Shown piece by piece: positions 43,275 to 52,644 of a DNA stretch of 57,324 nt. The notes beneath the pieces are model-generated. The model was not told the origin of the DNA. It saw nothing but the letters and a program-made list of their open reading frames with translations, and did no database searches. Positions within the stretch are counted from its first letter, which is position 1, and each line of letters begins with the position of its first letter. Origin of the DNA: an uncultured Porphyromonadaceae bacterium (GTDB lineage Bacteria; Bacteroidota; Bacteroidia; Bacteroidales; Porphyromonadaceae). Where the stretch lies: the NCBI GenBank assembly GCA_947253625.1, contig CAMYAB010000012.1, positions 1-57,324 on the forward strand. Reading direction: 5' to 3'. The translations under genes were made by a program, and so were the position numbers.

Positions 43275-44045
43275 TCAGGGTAGCTCTATCGTGAGACCAT
43301 CATAGGCGGCGTAGACTCCTTGGGGGAGGCGGGCCTGGATCTGATCATGGGTCCCAAAGGTGTGGGCAAAGTGGACAAGGTAGCTTCTATTGGGCTTGAT
43401 TTTTTCAATCTCAGCCAGGGCTTCCTCCAAGTCTAGGTGTGCGGCATGGGGGTAGAGTCGGAGGGCATTGATCACCAGTGTGTCACAATCCTTGATCAGC
43501 TCGTAGGTCTCCGACGGAAGGGTCTTGCAGTCGGTGATGTAGCAGAGTCCGCTTGTCCGAAACCCCACGATCGGTAGCTGACCGTGCATAACTCTGAGGG
43601 GCATGATGGTCGTCTTGTCGGACAGAGGTATCGCAGTATCGGGTGTGATAGGGATGAGCTGCATATCCGGCACTCCCGGGTAGCGGTGTTCTGCAAAAGC
43701 GTAGGGCATACGGGTACGAATGGCCTCGATGACGTTTTGCTCGGCATAGATGTGACAAGGCTTGTGCTCCCTAAAGAGTGGGCGGATATCATCCAGCCCA
43801 CCTACATGGTCGTAGTGCTCATGGGTAAGGAAAATGGCATCTAGATGATCCACCCGGCTGGCAAGCATCTGCTCCCTAAAGTCCGGCCCACAGTCTATGG
43901 CGATCACTTGGTCCTCGGTCCTAATAAGCGCGGAGGTCCGCAGCCGATGATCTCTTGGGTCGTGACTCATGCATGTAGGACACTGACAACCAATCTCGGG
44001 TACACCGGTAGAGGTGCCTGTTCCCAAAAATGTGAGGCGAATCAT
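43275..44045 (-). CDS. MBL-fold metallo-hydrolase (PhnP-like)
   Basis: This 256-residue metallo-beta-lactamase-fold hydrolase has TGVPEIGCQCPTCMS near the N-terminus, resembling the PhnP cysteine region, and the metal motif LTHEHYDHVGGLDDIRPL (about 73-90). A later His and Asp are in YITDCKTL, with a final VHFAHTFGTH. PhnP relatives are phosphodiesterases acting on cyclic ribose phosphates or nucleotides; no C-P lyase genes are nearby, so the substrate is open. Its start overlaps the murB stop as ATGA, so the two are co-translated. Confidence 0.88.
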   Translation of the reverse strand: MIRLTFLGTGTSTGVPEIGCQCPTCMSHDPRDHRLRTSALIRTEDQVIAIDCGPDFREQMLASRVDHLDAIFLTHEHYDHVGGLDDIRPLFREHKPCHIYAEQNVIEAIRTRMPYAFAEHRYPGVPDMQLIPITPDTAIPLSDKTTIMPLRVMHGQLPIVGFRTSGLCYITDCKTLPSETYELIKDCDTLVINALRLYPHAAHLDLEEALAEIEKIKPNRSYLVHFAHTFGTHDQIQARLPQGVYAAYDGLTIELP

Positions 44046-45079
44046 AGGGTGTCTATAGCTTTGGACTCAATGCTCCGAACAAACCGTACCTCAGGGCTGA
44101 TCTCGATCCCAAACTCTCGGTGTACAGCCTCCTGTACCTTTTTGGAGAAATCCACCACTTCGCGGGGAGAGGCACCCCCGTAGTTGACCAGCACGAGAGG
44201 TTGATTGGGGTAGGTCCCCACGTTGCCCTTTCGCACGCCTTTCAGCCCCGCCTGCTGGATCAACCATGCAGCGGGTATCTTTACTCCGCTAGCGGTACTG
44301 TAGTGTGGTAGGTCTTGGTACTTCTTTTGCAATGCTTCAAAAGCTTCGGTCGTGATGATTGGGTTTTTGAAAAAACTGCCGGCATTGGGGAGGCGTGAGG
44401 GATCCGGTAGCTTTTGCTCCCTGATACCGATGACAAAGTCTGCCACAACCCTTGGCGTGAGGTCGTCCCGTCTCTTTAGGTCGGAGAGGCCATGATACTC
44501 GAGCATGGGAGTCGGGACTTTGCTTAGCTCCAACTCTACACCGGTGATCAGCGCATAGGCTAGATCAGGGTTCTTGAATATAGAATCGCGATAGTCGTAG
44601 CCAATCTCCGATGCTTCCACGCGGATGGAGTCTCCCGTGCGCAGATCCGTGTAGTGGACTGCCCGAATCACATCCTTGATCTCTCGCCCGTACGCGCCTA
44701 TGTTTTGGACAGCGGCGGCACCAGTGTCACCCGGTATGAGTGCGAGGTTTTCGATTCCCCACAGCCCTTTGTCAGCGCACGCCAAAACTAAGTCGTGCCA
44801 GCACTTACCCGCATCTACCAAGAGAGTGACCGTAGTGGCATCCTCGTGGATGGTCCGTACCTCTGAAGGAGTGTAGCGCAATACAGCCCCCTTGAAATCA
44901 CCTACAAATAGTAGATTGCTCCCACCGCCTATGGTGATGAAAGGGAGTGACCGAAAGTACTCATCCCGACTCAGTGTCTGTACATCATTGAGAGACTCCA
45001 GCTCTATGTAGTAGGCGGCTTGGATGTCGAGTGCCAGCGTGTTGTTTTTTGTTAGTCGGTGGTTGGGCGTGATGATCAT
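44042..45079 (-). CDS. murB: UDP-N-acetylenolpyruvoylglucosamine reductase
   Basis: MurB reduces UDP-GlcNAc-enolpyruvate to UDP-MurNAc, the second committed step of peptidoglycan synthesis. The 345-residue flavoprotein is the type I form. It has GGGSNLLFVGDF (about 52-63), GDTGAAAVQNIGAYGREIKD (about 118-137), YDYRDSIFK with the type I tyrosine loop, and PNAGSFFKNP with the catalytic Ser. The C-terminal EISPEVRFV carries the catalytic Glu. It is coupled to the MBL-fold gene by a four-base overlap. Confidence 0.96.
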   Translation of the reverse strand: MIITPNHRLTKNNTLALDIQAAYYIELESLNDVQTLSRDEYFRSLPFITIGGGSNLLFVGDFKGAVLRYTPSEVRTIHEDATTVTLLVDAGKCWHDLVLACADKGLWGIENLALIPGDTGAAAVQNIGAYGREIKDVIRAVHYTDLRTGDSIRVEASEIGYDYRDSIFKNPDLAYALITGVELELSKVPTPMLEYHGLSDLKRRDDLTPRVVADFVIGIREQKLPDPSRLPNAGSFFKNPIITTEAFEALQKKYQDLPHYSTASGVKIPAAWLIQQAGLKGVRKGNVGTYPNQPLVLVNYGGASPREVVDFSKKVQEAVHREFGIEISPEVRFVRSIESKAIDTL

Positions 45080-45098
45080 ATGATAGGTGATGTCTATG

Positions 45099-45150
45099 AA
45101 AAAAAGAAGTCGGATGGAGTATATCGGTCACCCGATATGTCTCCTCCGAC
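45099..45150 (-). terminator. Terminator of the SPOR gene
   Basis: On the minus strand, GTCGGA, GGAG and ATATCGG pair in order with TCCGAC, CTCC and CCGATAT around loop GTGA, with small bulges. TTCTTTTTTTC follows. It separates the SPOR gene from murB. Confidence 0.75.
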
Positions 45151-45244
45151 CTCTGTCTCTTTAGTAATCGTCAGTCTACTCTCTGTGTCGCAAGTGGATA
45201 GGTATATCTCTGGAGACGACACTGAGCGAAACTATGCGATGGTA

Positions 45245-45709
45245 TCAGTAGGCTTGCTGTAGGATCCACGCATCCTGGAATAGTGGCGCAAAGCGAACTT
45301 TGATGCTTTCGCGAGAGCGGATGGCCTCAGCCTTGTTGTCAAAGCTGGTGACAATCACACGATACATCCCTTGCTCGTTTTGAGCCAATACCGCATCTGT
45401 GAATCCTTCGCCATTCATCCGCTCCTTGAGCGAACGGGCATTGGTGACGTTTTGGAAGCTACCAATCACGACACTAAAAGCCTTGATCCCGGTGGCCGAC
45501 TCGCCTGCGGCCGGTGTCACGCGCTCGCGACGCACTGTGCCCTCAGAGGCATACGCATCCGACACAGGCTGTACTTGGTCAGCATCTTGGAGGATAGGCT
45601 TTTGTTGAGCGCGCTCATAGGCGGCGCGGTAAGCACTTTTCTTGGGCTTGCATGAGGTGAAACCGGCTACAAGTGCAACCATGGTCAGTATCGTAAGTAC
45701 TCTTCTCAT
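45245..45709 (-). CDS. SPOR domain lipoprotein
   Basis: This 154-residue protein has a lipoprotein signal (LVAGFTSC), a low-complexity linker and a C-terminal SPOR domain (KAFSVVIGSFQNVTNARSLKERMNGEGF ... MYRVIVTSF, about 78-150). SPOR domains bind peptidoglycan strands denuded of stem peptides, typically at the division septum. A wall-related role in the periplasm, anchored to a membrane, is likely. It is monocistronic, with a TATCTTTG -7 motif (45817-45824) and a terminator. Confidence 0.85.
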   Translation of the reverse strand: MRRVLTILTMVALVAGFTSCKPKKSAYRAAYERAQQKPILQDADQVQPVSDAYASEGTVRRERVTPAAGESATGIKAFSVVIGSFQNVTNARSLKERMNGEGFTDAVLAQNEQGMYRVIVTSFDNKAEAIRSRESIKVRFAPLFQDAWILQQAY

Positions 45710-45816
45710 AATACGTTTGTATTTGAATTCTAAATGTTTTAATGTTCAAGTTTCTTGCTCGGGACAAGGCCGTTCCCCTAGCTGATGGGTAGAGGTCACA
45801 GAGTTGTCCGTCCAAA

Positions 45817-45824
45817 CAAAGATA
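45817..45824 (-). promoter_or_regulatory. Bacteroidota -7 element for the SPOR gene
   Basis: Minus-strand TATCTTTG fits TAnnTTTG and lies in the gap between cysS and the SPOR gene, 107 bp before its start. Confidence 0.4.
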
Positions 45825-45852
45825 CCAAATTTATATTCTCAAAAGTGTCTTC

Positions 45853-47352
45853 TCAGTTGAGTTTCCACTCGGCTCCCTCTTTCGTGTCCTTGATCACAAA
45901 ACCGAGTTTAGTGAGCTCGTCCCTGATCTGATCGGATTTTGCCCAATCTTTCATCTCTTTTGCTTCGTGTCGTATCTTGAGCAAAAGCTCCATCGCACCG
46001 GCGAAAGCCTCTTCGTGCCCCTTTGATCCATTTGCACCGTGAGGAAGCATCCCGAGGATTTCAAAAAGGAACGTGTCAAAGAATGAGCGCAGTAGGTCTA
46101 TCTGCTCTTGTGTGAGGCCGGCATTGGGCTCGTTTTTGGCTGAGTTGATCCGCTTGGTGGCATCAAATAGCTCGGCAATCACGACAGCGCTGTTGAGATC
46201 GTCGTTGAGAGCCGCATAGCTTCGTCCGAAATAGTCGGGTAACTCTTGCACGACGGACTGTGTTGGGGTCAGTTTGTCGAGCTGGTCGTAGGCATCGAGC
46301 AGTCGTTCCAGCCCTTTCTCGGAGGCCTGAAGTGCTTCGTTGCTAAAGTCGATCGTACTGCGGTAGTGTGCCTGAAGCATAAAGAAACGGATCGTCATAG
46401 GGTGATAGGCCTGTGCCAAGGCCGGGTGTTCACCGCTGAAAAATTGCTCCAGAGTGATAAAGTTGCCCAAGGATTTTCCCATCTTTTGTCCATTGATGGT
46501 CACCATGTTGTTGTGCACCCAAAAGTTTACGATCTCCTTGCCTTCGGCGGCTACGGCTTGAGCGATTTCGCACTCGTGGTGTGGAAAGATCAGGTCCATG
46601 CCACCACCGTGTAGGTCAAAGTCCTCACCCAAGTACTTTCGTCCCATTGCAGTACACTCGCAGTGCCACCCGGGAAAGCCCACACTCCATGGGCTTGGCC
46701 AGCGCATGATATGCTCTGGCTTGGCTTTCTTCCAGAGGGCAAAGTCTACCGGGCTTCTTTTTTCGTCCTGGCCGTCCAGCTCTCGAGTTTGGGCCAGCAT
46801 CTCATTGATGTCGCGTCCGGAGAGTACCCCGTAGTCGTGCGCTTGGTTGTACTTGGGGACATCAAAGTAGATGGACCCCTCCGACTCGTACGCAAAGCCC
46901 GCTTTCAGGATCTCTTCGATCAGCTGTATCTGCTCGATGATGTGTCCGCTGGCCATTGGTTCGATAGATGGGGGCAGTACATTCATGGCATCCATGTCGC
47001 GGTGGTAGCGTGTGAGGTAGTGCTGGACCACCTCCATTGGTTCCACTTGATCCAGGCGTGCCTTCTTGGCGATCTTGTCTTCGCCGTCATCGCTGTCGTG
47101 CTCGAGGTGTCCGACATCCGTTATGTTTCGCACGTAGCGTACTTTGTAGCCGAGGTGCGTGAGGTATCGAAAAAGTAGGTCAAAGGTGACTGCCGGGCGC
47201 GCATGCCCGAGGTGGGCATCACCGTAGACAGTCGGACCACAGACGTACATTCCCACGTGCGGAGCATGCTTGGGGCGAAAGTGCTCTTTCGTCCTTGTCC
47301 GTGTGTTGTGTAGGACAAAGTCTTCTTGTAGCTTCAGTTTGTCGTTTCCCAT
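45853..47352 (-). CDS. cysS: Cysteinyl-tRNA synthetase
   Basis: It charges tRNA-Cys. The 499-residue class I synthetase has GPTVYGDAHLGHARP (HIGH region, about 38-52), the zinc-site region GWHCECTAMG with its second cysteine and His-Glu ligands in HHECE, and KMGKSLGNF as the KMSKS loop. A C-terminal helical domain and a short tail ending EWKLN follow. ATG at 47352 is preferred; a GTG at 47361 would overlap the DJ-1 stop. It follows the DJ-1 gene by five bases. Confidence 0.96.
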   Translation of the reverse strand: MGNDKLKLQEDFVLHNTRTRTKEHFRPKHAPHVGMYVCGPTVYGDAHLGHARPAVTFDLLFRYLTHLGYKVRYVRNITDVGHLEHDSDDGEDKIAKKARLDQVEPMEVVQHYLTRYHRDMDAMNVLPPSIEPMASGHIIEQIQLIEEILKAGFAYESEGSIYFDVPKYNQAHDYGVLSGRDINEMLAQTRELDGQDEKRSPVDFALWKKAKPEHIMRWPSPWSVGFPGWHCECTAMGRKYLGEDFDLHGGGMDLIFPHHECEIAQAVAAEGKEIVNFWVHNNMVTINGQKMGKSLGNFITLEQFFSGEHPALAQAYHPMTIRFFMLQAHYRSTIDFSNEALQASEKGLERLLDAYDQLDKLTPTQSVVQELPDYFGRSYAALNDDLNSAVVIAELFDATKRINSAKNEPNAGLTQEQIDLLRSFFDTFLFEILGMLPHGANGSKGHEEAFAGAMELLLKIRHEAKEMKDWAKSDQIRDELTKLGFVIKDTKEGAEWKLN

Positions 47353-47357
47353 GTCGA

Positions 47358-47936
47358 TCACAGCTCAAGGGGCAGTACACCCTCTTCGTGGATGAGTAGC
47401 CCTTTGGCCACCTCTTTTGCTTTCTCTTTGCCCTCCAGCAGTGAGAGGATCGCCACACCATACGCCAGCCCATACACAGGACCGCGTGCGGTGACGATCT
47501 GCCCGTCGATCACAGCTTCGGCAGCCACGTACTTGGCTCCTTTCAGTTGGGGTTCAAAACCCGGATAGGCAGTGGCTCTTTTCTGATCCAAAAGTCCCAG
47601 TTCGGCCAGCACGATCGGTGCGGCACACATGGCGCCCACCACACGACCCTGCTCGTGGTGACGTAGGAGAAACGCCCCCACTTCTTTCGAGGCTTTCAGG
47701 TTGTTGGCTCCGCCCAGTCCTCCCGGCAGAGCCACGGCGTCGAATAGCTTGTCTTGGACTTCACTTAGGGTCTTGTCTGCCGTAAACCGCAGTCCGTGTG
47801 CTCCCTCCACTGCCGTTGTGGTGTTGATGGACACAAATTCGGCCTCCACGCCTCCCCGGCGGAGGGCATCCCAGGTTCCCATTGCTTCGGTCTCCTCGTA
47901 ACCATTGGCGAGGAGTATGATTGCTGTCTTTTTCAT
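47358..47936 (-). CDS. DJ-1/YajL/PfpI family protein
   Basis: This 192-residue protein has the DJ-1 fold: ILLANGYEETEAMGTWDALRR with the conserved Glu, ALPGGLGGANNLK, and the nucleophile elbow VGAMCAAPIVLAELG with the reactive Cys near residue 103. Members act as chaperones, glyoxalases or thiol-stress proteins; the exact activity is not set by sequence. It lies between the tonB-like gene and cysS on the same strand, so it may be transcribed with them. Confidence 0.92.
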   Translation of the reverse strand: MKKTAIILLANGYEETEAMGTWDALRRGGVEAEFVSINTTTAVEGAHGLRFTADKTLSEVQDKLFDAVALPGGLGGANNLKASKEVGAFLLRHHEQGRVVGAMCAAPIVLAELGLLDQKRATAYPGFEPQLKGAKYVAAEAVIDGQIVTARGPVYGLAYGVAILSLLEGKEKAKEVAKGLLIHEEGVLPLEL

Positions 47937-47955
47937 AGGCTTTATTCGTTCTGTG

Positions 47956-48771
47956 TTATCTTAGTCTGTATCGGTAGGTGATGCTACCCACTTGGTTTCC
48001 CAGCCCACTGCTTTCTGTGAAGCGTGCCTTTTTGGCAGCGGCCAGTGCACTCTCTCGCATCTTGAGGTCGGCGATGGTGGTCCCCACACCGTATATTGCG
48101 TCGATCACTTTTCCGGATGGGTCGACTGTGATTTGTACCACGATAGTTCCCTCCACCTGTGCCGAAAAGCTGGGCCTTGGCAGGTGTCCCACGAGCCGTC
48201 TGCCATCCAGGCTGTAGGAGCCAAATCCTCCTTTGCCACTTGGGGCGCCGCCACGCTCCACGTTGCCATCCACCGATCCTTCACGACCATAGGTCTCCCC
48301 ACCGGTCGTCTCTCCGGATCCTTGGTTGTCCTTGGCCTTGCCAAAAGCACCCGAGACGTTTTGTCGGATGCGTTCTTGGCGTCGCTTTGCCTCGGCTTGC
48401 TCTCGTTGCTTGCGGAGGGCTTCTTGTCGCTGCTGCTCGGCTTGGCGTTGTTGCTCGAGAGCTTCCTTGGAGGGTTGTTGATGTATGGTCGGGGCCTCCT
48501 CACTCTCTTGGGTCAGTAGTGTGTTGTCTGTGGGGTGCTCTTTGGCCGGAGTCACCTCCGGTTCCTCCTCCAGTGGACGTATCGGAGCGGGGTTGGAGCT
48601 ACCTTCCACAGCGATCATGTCACCGATATTCACCAGGATTCCCCCCATCTCTTCCACCGGTTTGTGGTAGGGAAGGTAGAGGTACAGGAGTGCCACTACC
48701 AGTGCTGCGTGTAGCACCAGGGTCGCTGTGAGTGCGGTGATCTGCTTTTTATCCCACTTTGGATTGCTCAT
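47956..48771 (-). CDS. tonB: TonB-family energy transducer
   Basis: This 271-residue protein has an N-terminal membrane anchor (LTATLVLHAALVVALLYLYL), a long Pro/Glu then Gln/Glu/Arg-rich periplasmic span (about 60-150) and a C-terminal TonB domain (GTIVVQITVDPSGKVIDAIYG ... YRYRLR, about 205-271). With ExbB and ExbD it couples the proton gradient to outer-membrane receptors. It begins three bases after exbD. The gene symbol reflects family and context; many Bacteroidota have several TonBs. Confidence 0.9.
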   Translation of the reverse strand: MSNPKWDKKQITALTATLVLHAALVVALLYLYLPYHKPVEEMGGILVNIGDMIAVEGSSNPAPIRPLEEEPEVTPAKEHPTDNTLLTQESEEAPTIHQQPSKEALEQQRQAEQQRQEALRKQREQAEAKRRQERIRQNVSGAFGKAKDNQGSGETTGGETYGREGSVDGNVERGGAPSGKGGFGSYSLDGRRLVGHLPRPSFSAQVEGTIVVQITVDPSGKVIDAIYGVGTTIADLKMRESALAAAKKARFTESSGLGNQVGSITYRYRLR

Positions 48772-48774
48772 CGT

Positions 48775-49188
48775 TTACTTCTTGAGGGGTCTGGTCGCCA
48801 GTACCATCTTGTAGTTGTTTTCCACTGCGATATTCAGAGTGCGTACCACCTCTCGGTAGGGCACCGACTCATCGGCATACAGTGCGATGTACATATCCGG
48901 GTTTTGTGCGATGGTGGATTTGAGGATGTCTCCCAGTTCGTCAAAGACCACCTCCTCGTCCTTGCCGTTGCCCACTGCTATATAGTAGCGTCCGTCGGCA
49001 TCAAGTGTGATCCGTGTGACCGGAGTGGCGGAGGTCTGTTGGCTACTCTGCGGCAGGGTTACCTTTAGCGCACTTGGAACCACCAGCGTGCTGGTGACCA
49101 TGAAGAAGATCAGTAGCAAAAAGATTACGTCCGTCATGGAGGCCATGCTAAAGTTCTCCATGACCCTGCTTTTCCTTTTCAGCTTCAT
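48775..49188 (-). CDS. exbD: ExbD/TolR family biopolymer transport protein
   Basis: This 137-residue protein has one membrane segment (TDVIFLLLIFFMVTSTLVVP, about 18-37) with the proton-conducting Asp19, and a periplasmic domain ending in KMVLATRPLKK. It forms the motor with ExbB that energises TonB. Its start overlaps the exbB stop as ATGA. Only one exbD copy is present, whereas some Bacteroidota operons carry two in tandem. Confidence 0.93.
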   Translation of the reverse strand: MKLKRKSRVMENFSMASMTDVIFLLLIFFMVTSTLVVPSALKVTLPQSSQQTSATPVTRITLDADGRYYIAVGNGKDEEVVFDELGDILKSTIAQNPDMYIALYADESVPYREVVRTLNIAVENNYKMVLATRPLKK

Positions 49189-49892
49189 TTCTGTACGGGC
49201 TCGTTCATGAGGTCCATGAAGTCCAGGGCTTCTGCCTCAGACTTGGTGACTACCTTGTCCACCTGTGCCACCAAGTGGTTGTACATAAAGAGGGCAAGGA
49301 TACCCACCACCAGCCCACCAACCGTCGTGACGAGGGCTTCGTAGATGCCGGAGGAGAGTAGGGCCACATCGATGTTGCTGCCGGCGGTGGCCATATCATA
49401 AAAGGCGCGCACCATACCGGTCACTGTTCCCAAAAAACCGATCATCGGGGCACCCGAGGCGATCGTTGCCAGTGCGGGGAGGTTTTTCTCCAGTTTGGCG
49501 ATTTCTATGTTGCCCACGTTTTCGATAGCGGTCATGATATCTTGTGTCGGACGACCGAGTCGCTCGATACCTTTGGCGATCATACGAGAGCCGGGGGTGT
49601 TTTGCGTCTCGCAGAGGTCTCTGGCACTCTGGAGCTTGCCGTCGCGGATGTAGTCGCGTATCTTTTGCAAAAAAGTGTCGCCCGGTTTATTCATCTGACG
49701 CAAAAGTAAGCTACGCTCGATGAAGATGTAGACGGCTAGGATGCTCAGCACCAGCAGGACGATCATGATCCAGCCACCTTTCATGGCGAGATCGAGGATG
49801 GAGAGGCTCTCCGTTGTTGGGGTTGTGATCTGAGAGAGCTGAGGCATCGCCCCGCCCAGTGTGTCTCCGGCTGCTATTTGTAGTAAGTGCAT
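49185..49892 (-). CDS. exbB: MotA/TolQ/ExbB proton channel family protein
   Basis: This 235-residue protein has three membrane segments: WIMIVLLVLSILAVYIFI (about 41-58), one around LATIASGAPMIGFLGTVTGMVRAF (about 142-165) and a third around YEALVTTVGGLVVGILALFMYNHL (about 183-206). The middle region contains the conserved Gly/Thr-rich proton channel helix. A cytoplasmic loop with the tract GSRMIAKGIERLG lies between segments 1 and 2. It follows pdxJ by 56 bp and is translationally coupled to exbD. Confidence 0.94.
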   Translation of the reverse strand: MHLLQIAAGDTLGGAMPQLSQITTPTTESLSILDLAMKGGWIMIVLLVLSILAVYIFIERSLLLRQMNKPGDTFLQKIRDYIRDGKLQSARDLCETQNTPGSRMIAKGIERLGRPTQDIMTAIENVGNIEIAKLEKNLPALATIASGAPMIGFLGTVTGMVRAFYDMATAGSNIDVALLSSGIYEALVTTVGGLVVGILALFMYNHLVAQVDKVVTKSEAEALDFMDLMNEPVQK

Positions 49893-49948
49893 GATAGTTG
49901 TGTTGGATAGTTGTTGTATATCTTTTTGTCCAAAAAAAGTCTCTTCTG

Positions 49949-50665
49949 CTACTTTCCCAGGCAGGCCAAGTAGCGACGCACCGTCTCCCGGAAGCCGAGG
50001 TACAGAGCGTCACAGATCAGTGCGTGACCTATGGAGACTTCGTCAAGAGACGGGATCGACTCCTTCAGGTACCGTAGGTTGGTCAGGTCCAGATCATGGC
50101 CGGCGTTGAGCCCCAGCCCGATCGCCTTGGCATGATTGGCCGCACGCACAAAGGGGGCCACCGCTTGGACCCGATCCAGCCCAAATGCCGCAGCGTATGG
50201 CTCTGTATAGAGCTCGATGCGGTCAGCGCCTACCGCCTTGGCATCATCGATATTGTCGAGATCGGTCCCCACAAAGATACTCACTCGTATCCCCCGGGAC
50301 CGAAAGTGCCCCACCACTTCTTGTAGAAAGGTGCGAGCGGAGGCGACATTCCAGCCGGCATTGCTGGTCAGGACTCCCGGTGGATCCGGGACCAGTGTCA
50401 CCTGGTCGGGATGGACCTCACTCACCAGGTCGACAAAGTTTTCGGAGGGGTAGCCCTCGATGTTGAATTCCGTACTCACCACCTCCCTGAGCGCACGCAC
50501 ATCCGAGTATCGGATGTGCCTTTCGTCCGGACGAGGGTGGACCGTGATACCTTCGGCACCAAAGGCCTGGAGGTCTTTGGCGACGAGGAGTACATCCGGG
50601 TTGTTGCCACCGCGAGCGTTGCGCAGGGTGGCCACCTTATTTATATTGATACTTAGTCTTGTCAT
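49949..50665 (-). CDS. pdxJ: Pyridoxine 5'-phosphate synthase
   Basis: PdxJ condenses 1-deoxyxylulose 5-phosphate with aminoacetone phosphate in the DXP-dependent vitamin B6 pathway. With the start at 50665 (MTRLSININKVATLRNARGG) the protein has 238 residues, the usual length. The TIM barrel has GITVHPRPDERHI (about 44-56), the SLFVGTDLDNI-like IRVSIFVGTD and GLNAGHDLDLTNL (about 192-204). A longer start at 50740 is unlikely, as a -7 motif lies directly before it. It heads the pdxJ-exbB-exbD-tonB cluster. Confidence 0.95.
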   Translation of the reverse strand: MTRLSININKVATLRNARGGNNPDVLLVAKDLQAFGAEGITVHPRPDERHIRYSDVRALREVVSTEFNIEGYPSENFVDLVSEVHPDQVTLVPDPPGVLTSNAGWNVASARTFLQEVVGHFRSRGIRVSIFVGTDLDNIDDAKAVGADRIELYTEPYAAAFGLDRVQAVAPFVRAANHAKAIGLGLNAGHDLDLTNLRYLKESIPSLDEVSIGHALICDALYLGFRETVRRYLACLGK

Positions 50666-50751
50666 GATTCCGTCGTGGGCTTTTGCACGAAAGTGACCCG
50701 TGGCGTCGTTCCCGCATCGGTACGCTCCCTTGTGCGACATTTTTCACCCCA

Positions 50752-50759
50752 CAAAAGTA
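50752..50759 (-). promoter_or_regulatory. Bacteroidota -7 element for pdxJ
   Basis: Minus-strand TACTTTTG fits TAnnTTTG. A transcript starting near 50745 leaves a leader of about 80 nt to the ATG at 50665. Confidence 0.4.
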
Positions 50760-50894
50760 ACGAGAATATCCGACCTTTCCTAAAAGAGACACACGTCCTG
50801 AGGCGGATCCCCACGTCGCTCTCCGACTACGGACGAGGTCCATTCGGAAGGCCCCCAAAAACCCCAAGAAAGGCCCCATGTGGCCAAAGAATGT

Positions 50895-50902
50895 TATATT
50901 TG
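50895..50902 (+). promoter_or_regulatory. Bacteroidota -7 element for fhs
   Basis: TATATTTG fits TAnnTTTG, 47 bp before the ATG at 50950. It lies inside the possible longer reading frame from 50878, which argues for the later start. Confidence 0.5.
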
Positions 50903-50949
50903 AGGCTACAAAACAGCTATTTTCCCACACCTCATTACCAAAAACAGAC

Positions 50950-52614
50950 ATGAAGTCAGATATCCAGATTGCGCACGAAACAACCCTGCTCCCAATAGGA
51001 GAGGTAGCCGCTTCCATCGGCATACCGCCCCAAAAACTAGAGCCATACGGCCACTACATGGCCAAGATCAGCCCTGATCTACTCAAGGAGGAGCATCACC
51101 CCGGCAAGCTCATACTCGTCTCCGCCATCACCCCCACACGCGCCGGGATCGGCAAGACAACCGTCTCCATAGGCCTAGCACTCGGCATGAACAAACTGGG
51201 CAAAAAAGCCATCGTCACCCTACGTGAACCCTCCCTGGGTCCCGTCTTTGGGATGAAAGGAGGAGCCGCCGGAGGAGGCTATGCTCAGGTACTCCCCATG
51301 GACAAGATCAACCTCCACTTCACCGGAGACTTCCACGCCATCACCGCTGCCAACAACACCCTTGCAGCTCTGCTGGACAACTACGCCTACCGCAACCGAA
51401 ACAACCCCGACGGGCTCAGCCGCATCACCTGGCGCCGCGTCCTCGATGCCAATGACCGCAGCCTGCGCAATATCATCACCGGACTCGGTGGCACCGCCAA
51501 CGGCATTCCCACCGAGACAGGCTTCGATATCACACCCGCATCCGAGATTATGGCGATCCTCTGTCTCGCCAACGACCTCGACGACCTCCGTCGACGGATC
51601 GACAATATCCTCCTGGGGTACAAAAAAGATGGCTCCCCCTTCACCGTCCGAGAGCTCGGTTGCGGTGGAGCAATCGTCGCACTCCTCCTCGATGCACTCT
51701 CGCCCAATCTCGTCCAGACCACCGAAAACACACCCGCACTCATCCACGGAGGCCCCTTTGCCAACATCGCTCACGGCTGCAACTCCATCATCGCCACCAA
51801 GATGGCGATGCGCTACGGAGACTACGCTATCACCGAAGCCGGATTCGGCGCCGACCTAGGGGGCGAGAAGTTCTTTGACATCAAGTGCCGCCATGCCGGG
51901 CTCAACCCCGCACTGACCGTCCTAGTCGCCACCGCACAGTCACTCAAGCTCCACGGTGGCAAGGATCGCACCCTCCTGACCGACGAAGACACCGAGGCAC
52001 TTCGAGGTGGCTTTGCCAACCTAGACCGCCACATCGACAATCTCCGACAGTTCGGCCAGACCGTCGTCGTCTGCATCAATAGATTCCCGAGCGATACCGA
52101 CCGCGAGATCGACACCATACGCACCTACTGCCAAGAGCGAGGCGTACCATTTGCCGTCAATACCGCCTACGCCGAAGGATCGGACGGAGCACTCGAGCTA
52201 GCCAAGGTGGTACTCGAGACGATCGACCGAATCCCCTCGGCGCCCCTCTCCTTTGCCTACGACCTCCAAGACACCGTCACCGAAAAGATCCGCAAGGTGA
52301 CCACCAGCCTCTACGGTGCCACCGATGTACGCTACGAGAGCAAGGCACTCAAAAAGCTCAAGCAGATCGAAGCACTCGGCTACGGCCACTTCCCGATCTG
52401 TATAGCCAAGACACAATACTCCTTCTCCGACGACCCCGAGCGCATCGGAGCACCCACAGGCTTCAGGCTGACCGTCGAGGACCTCGTCATCAATGCCGGT
52501 GCCGAGATGATCGTCGTCATCATGGGCGACATCCTGCGCATGCCCGGCCTGCCCAAGGAGCCGAGCGCCAATCGGATCGATGTGGTTGACGGACAGATCA
52601 TCGGCCTCAGCTAG
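50950..52614 (+). CDS. fhs: Formate-tetrahydrofolate ligase
   Basis: It makes 10-formyl-tetrahydrofolate from formate, ATP and tetrahydrofolate, feeding purine synthesis and other one-carbon needs. With the start at 50950 (MKSDIQIAHETTLLPIGEV) the protein has 554 residues, the standard length. It has the P-loop-like SAITPTRAGIGKTTVSIGLA (about 60-79), REPSLGPVFGMKGGAAGGGYAQV (about 96-118) and the conserved C-terminal PGLPKEPSANRIDV. The third position is strikingly C-rich compared with neighbours. It stands alone, with a hairpin downstream. Confidence 0.96.
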   Translation: MKSDIQIAHETTLLPIGEVAASIGIPPQKLEPYGHYMAKISPDLLKEEHHPGKLILVSAITPTRAGIGKTTVSIGLALGMNKLGKKAIVTLREPSLGPVFGMKGGAAGGGYAQVLPMDKINLHFTGDFHAITAANNTLAALLDNYAYRNRNNPDGLSRITWRRVLDANDRSLRNIITGLGGTANGIPTETGFDITPASEIMAILCLANDLDDLRRRIDNILLGYKKDGSPFTVRELGCGGAIVALLLDALSPNLVQTTENTPALIHGGPFANIAHGCNSIIATKMAMRYGDYAITEAGFGADLGGEKFFDIKCRHAGLNPALTVLVATAQSLKLHGGKDRTLLTDEDTEALRGGFANLDRHIDNLRQFGQTVVVCINRFPSDTDREIDTIRTYCQERGVPFAVNTAYAEGSDGALELAKVVLETIDRIPSAPLSFAYDLQDTVTEKIRKVTTSLYGATDVRYESKALKKLKQIEALGYGHFPICIAKTQYSFSDDPERIGAPTGFRLTVEDLVINAGAEMIVVIMGDILRMPGLPKEPSANRIDVVDGQIIGLS

Positions 52615-52644
52615 CACGGCACCCCCATCCCACTACACACAACG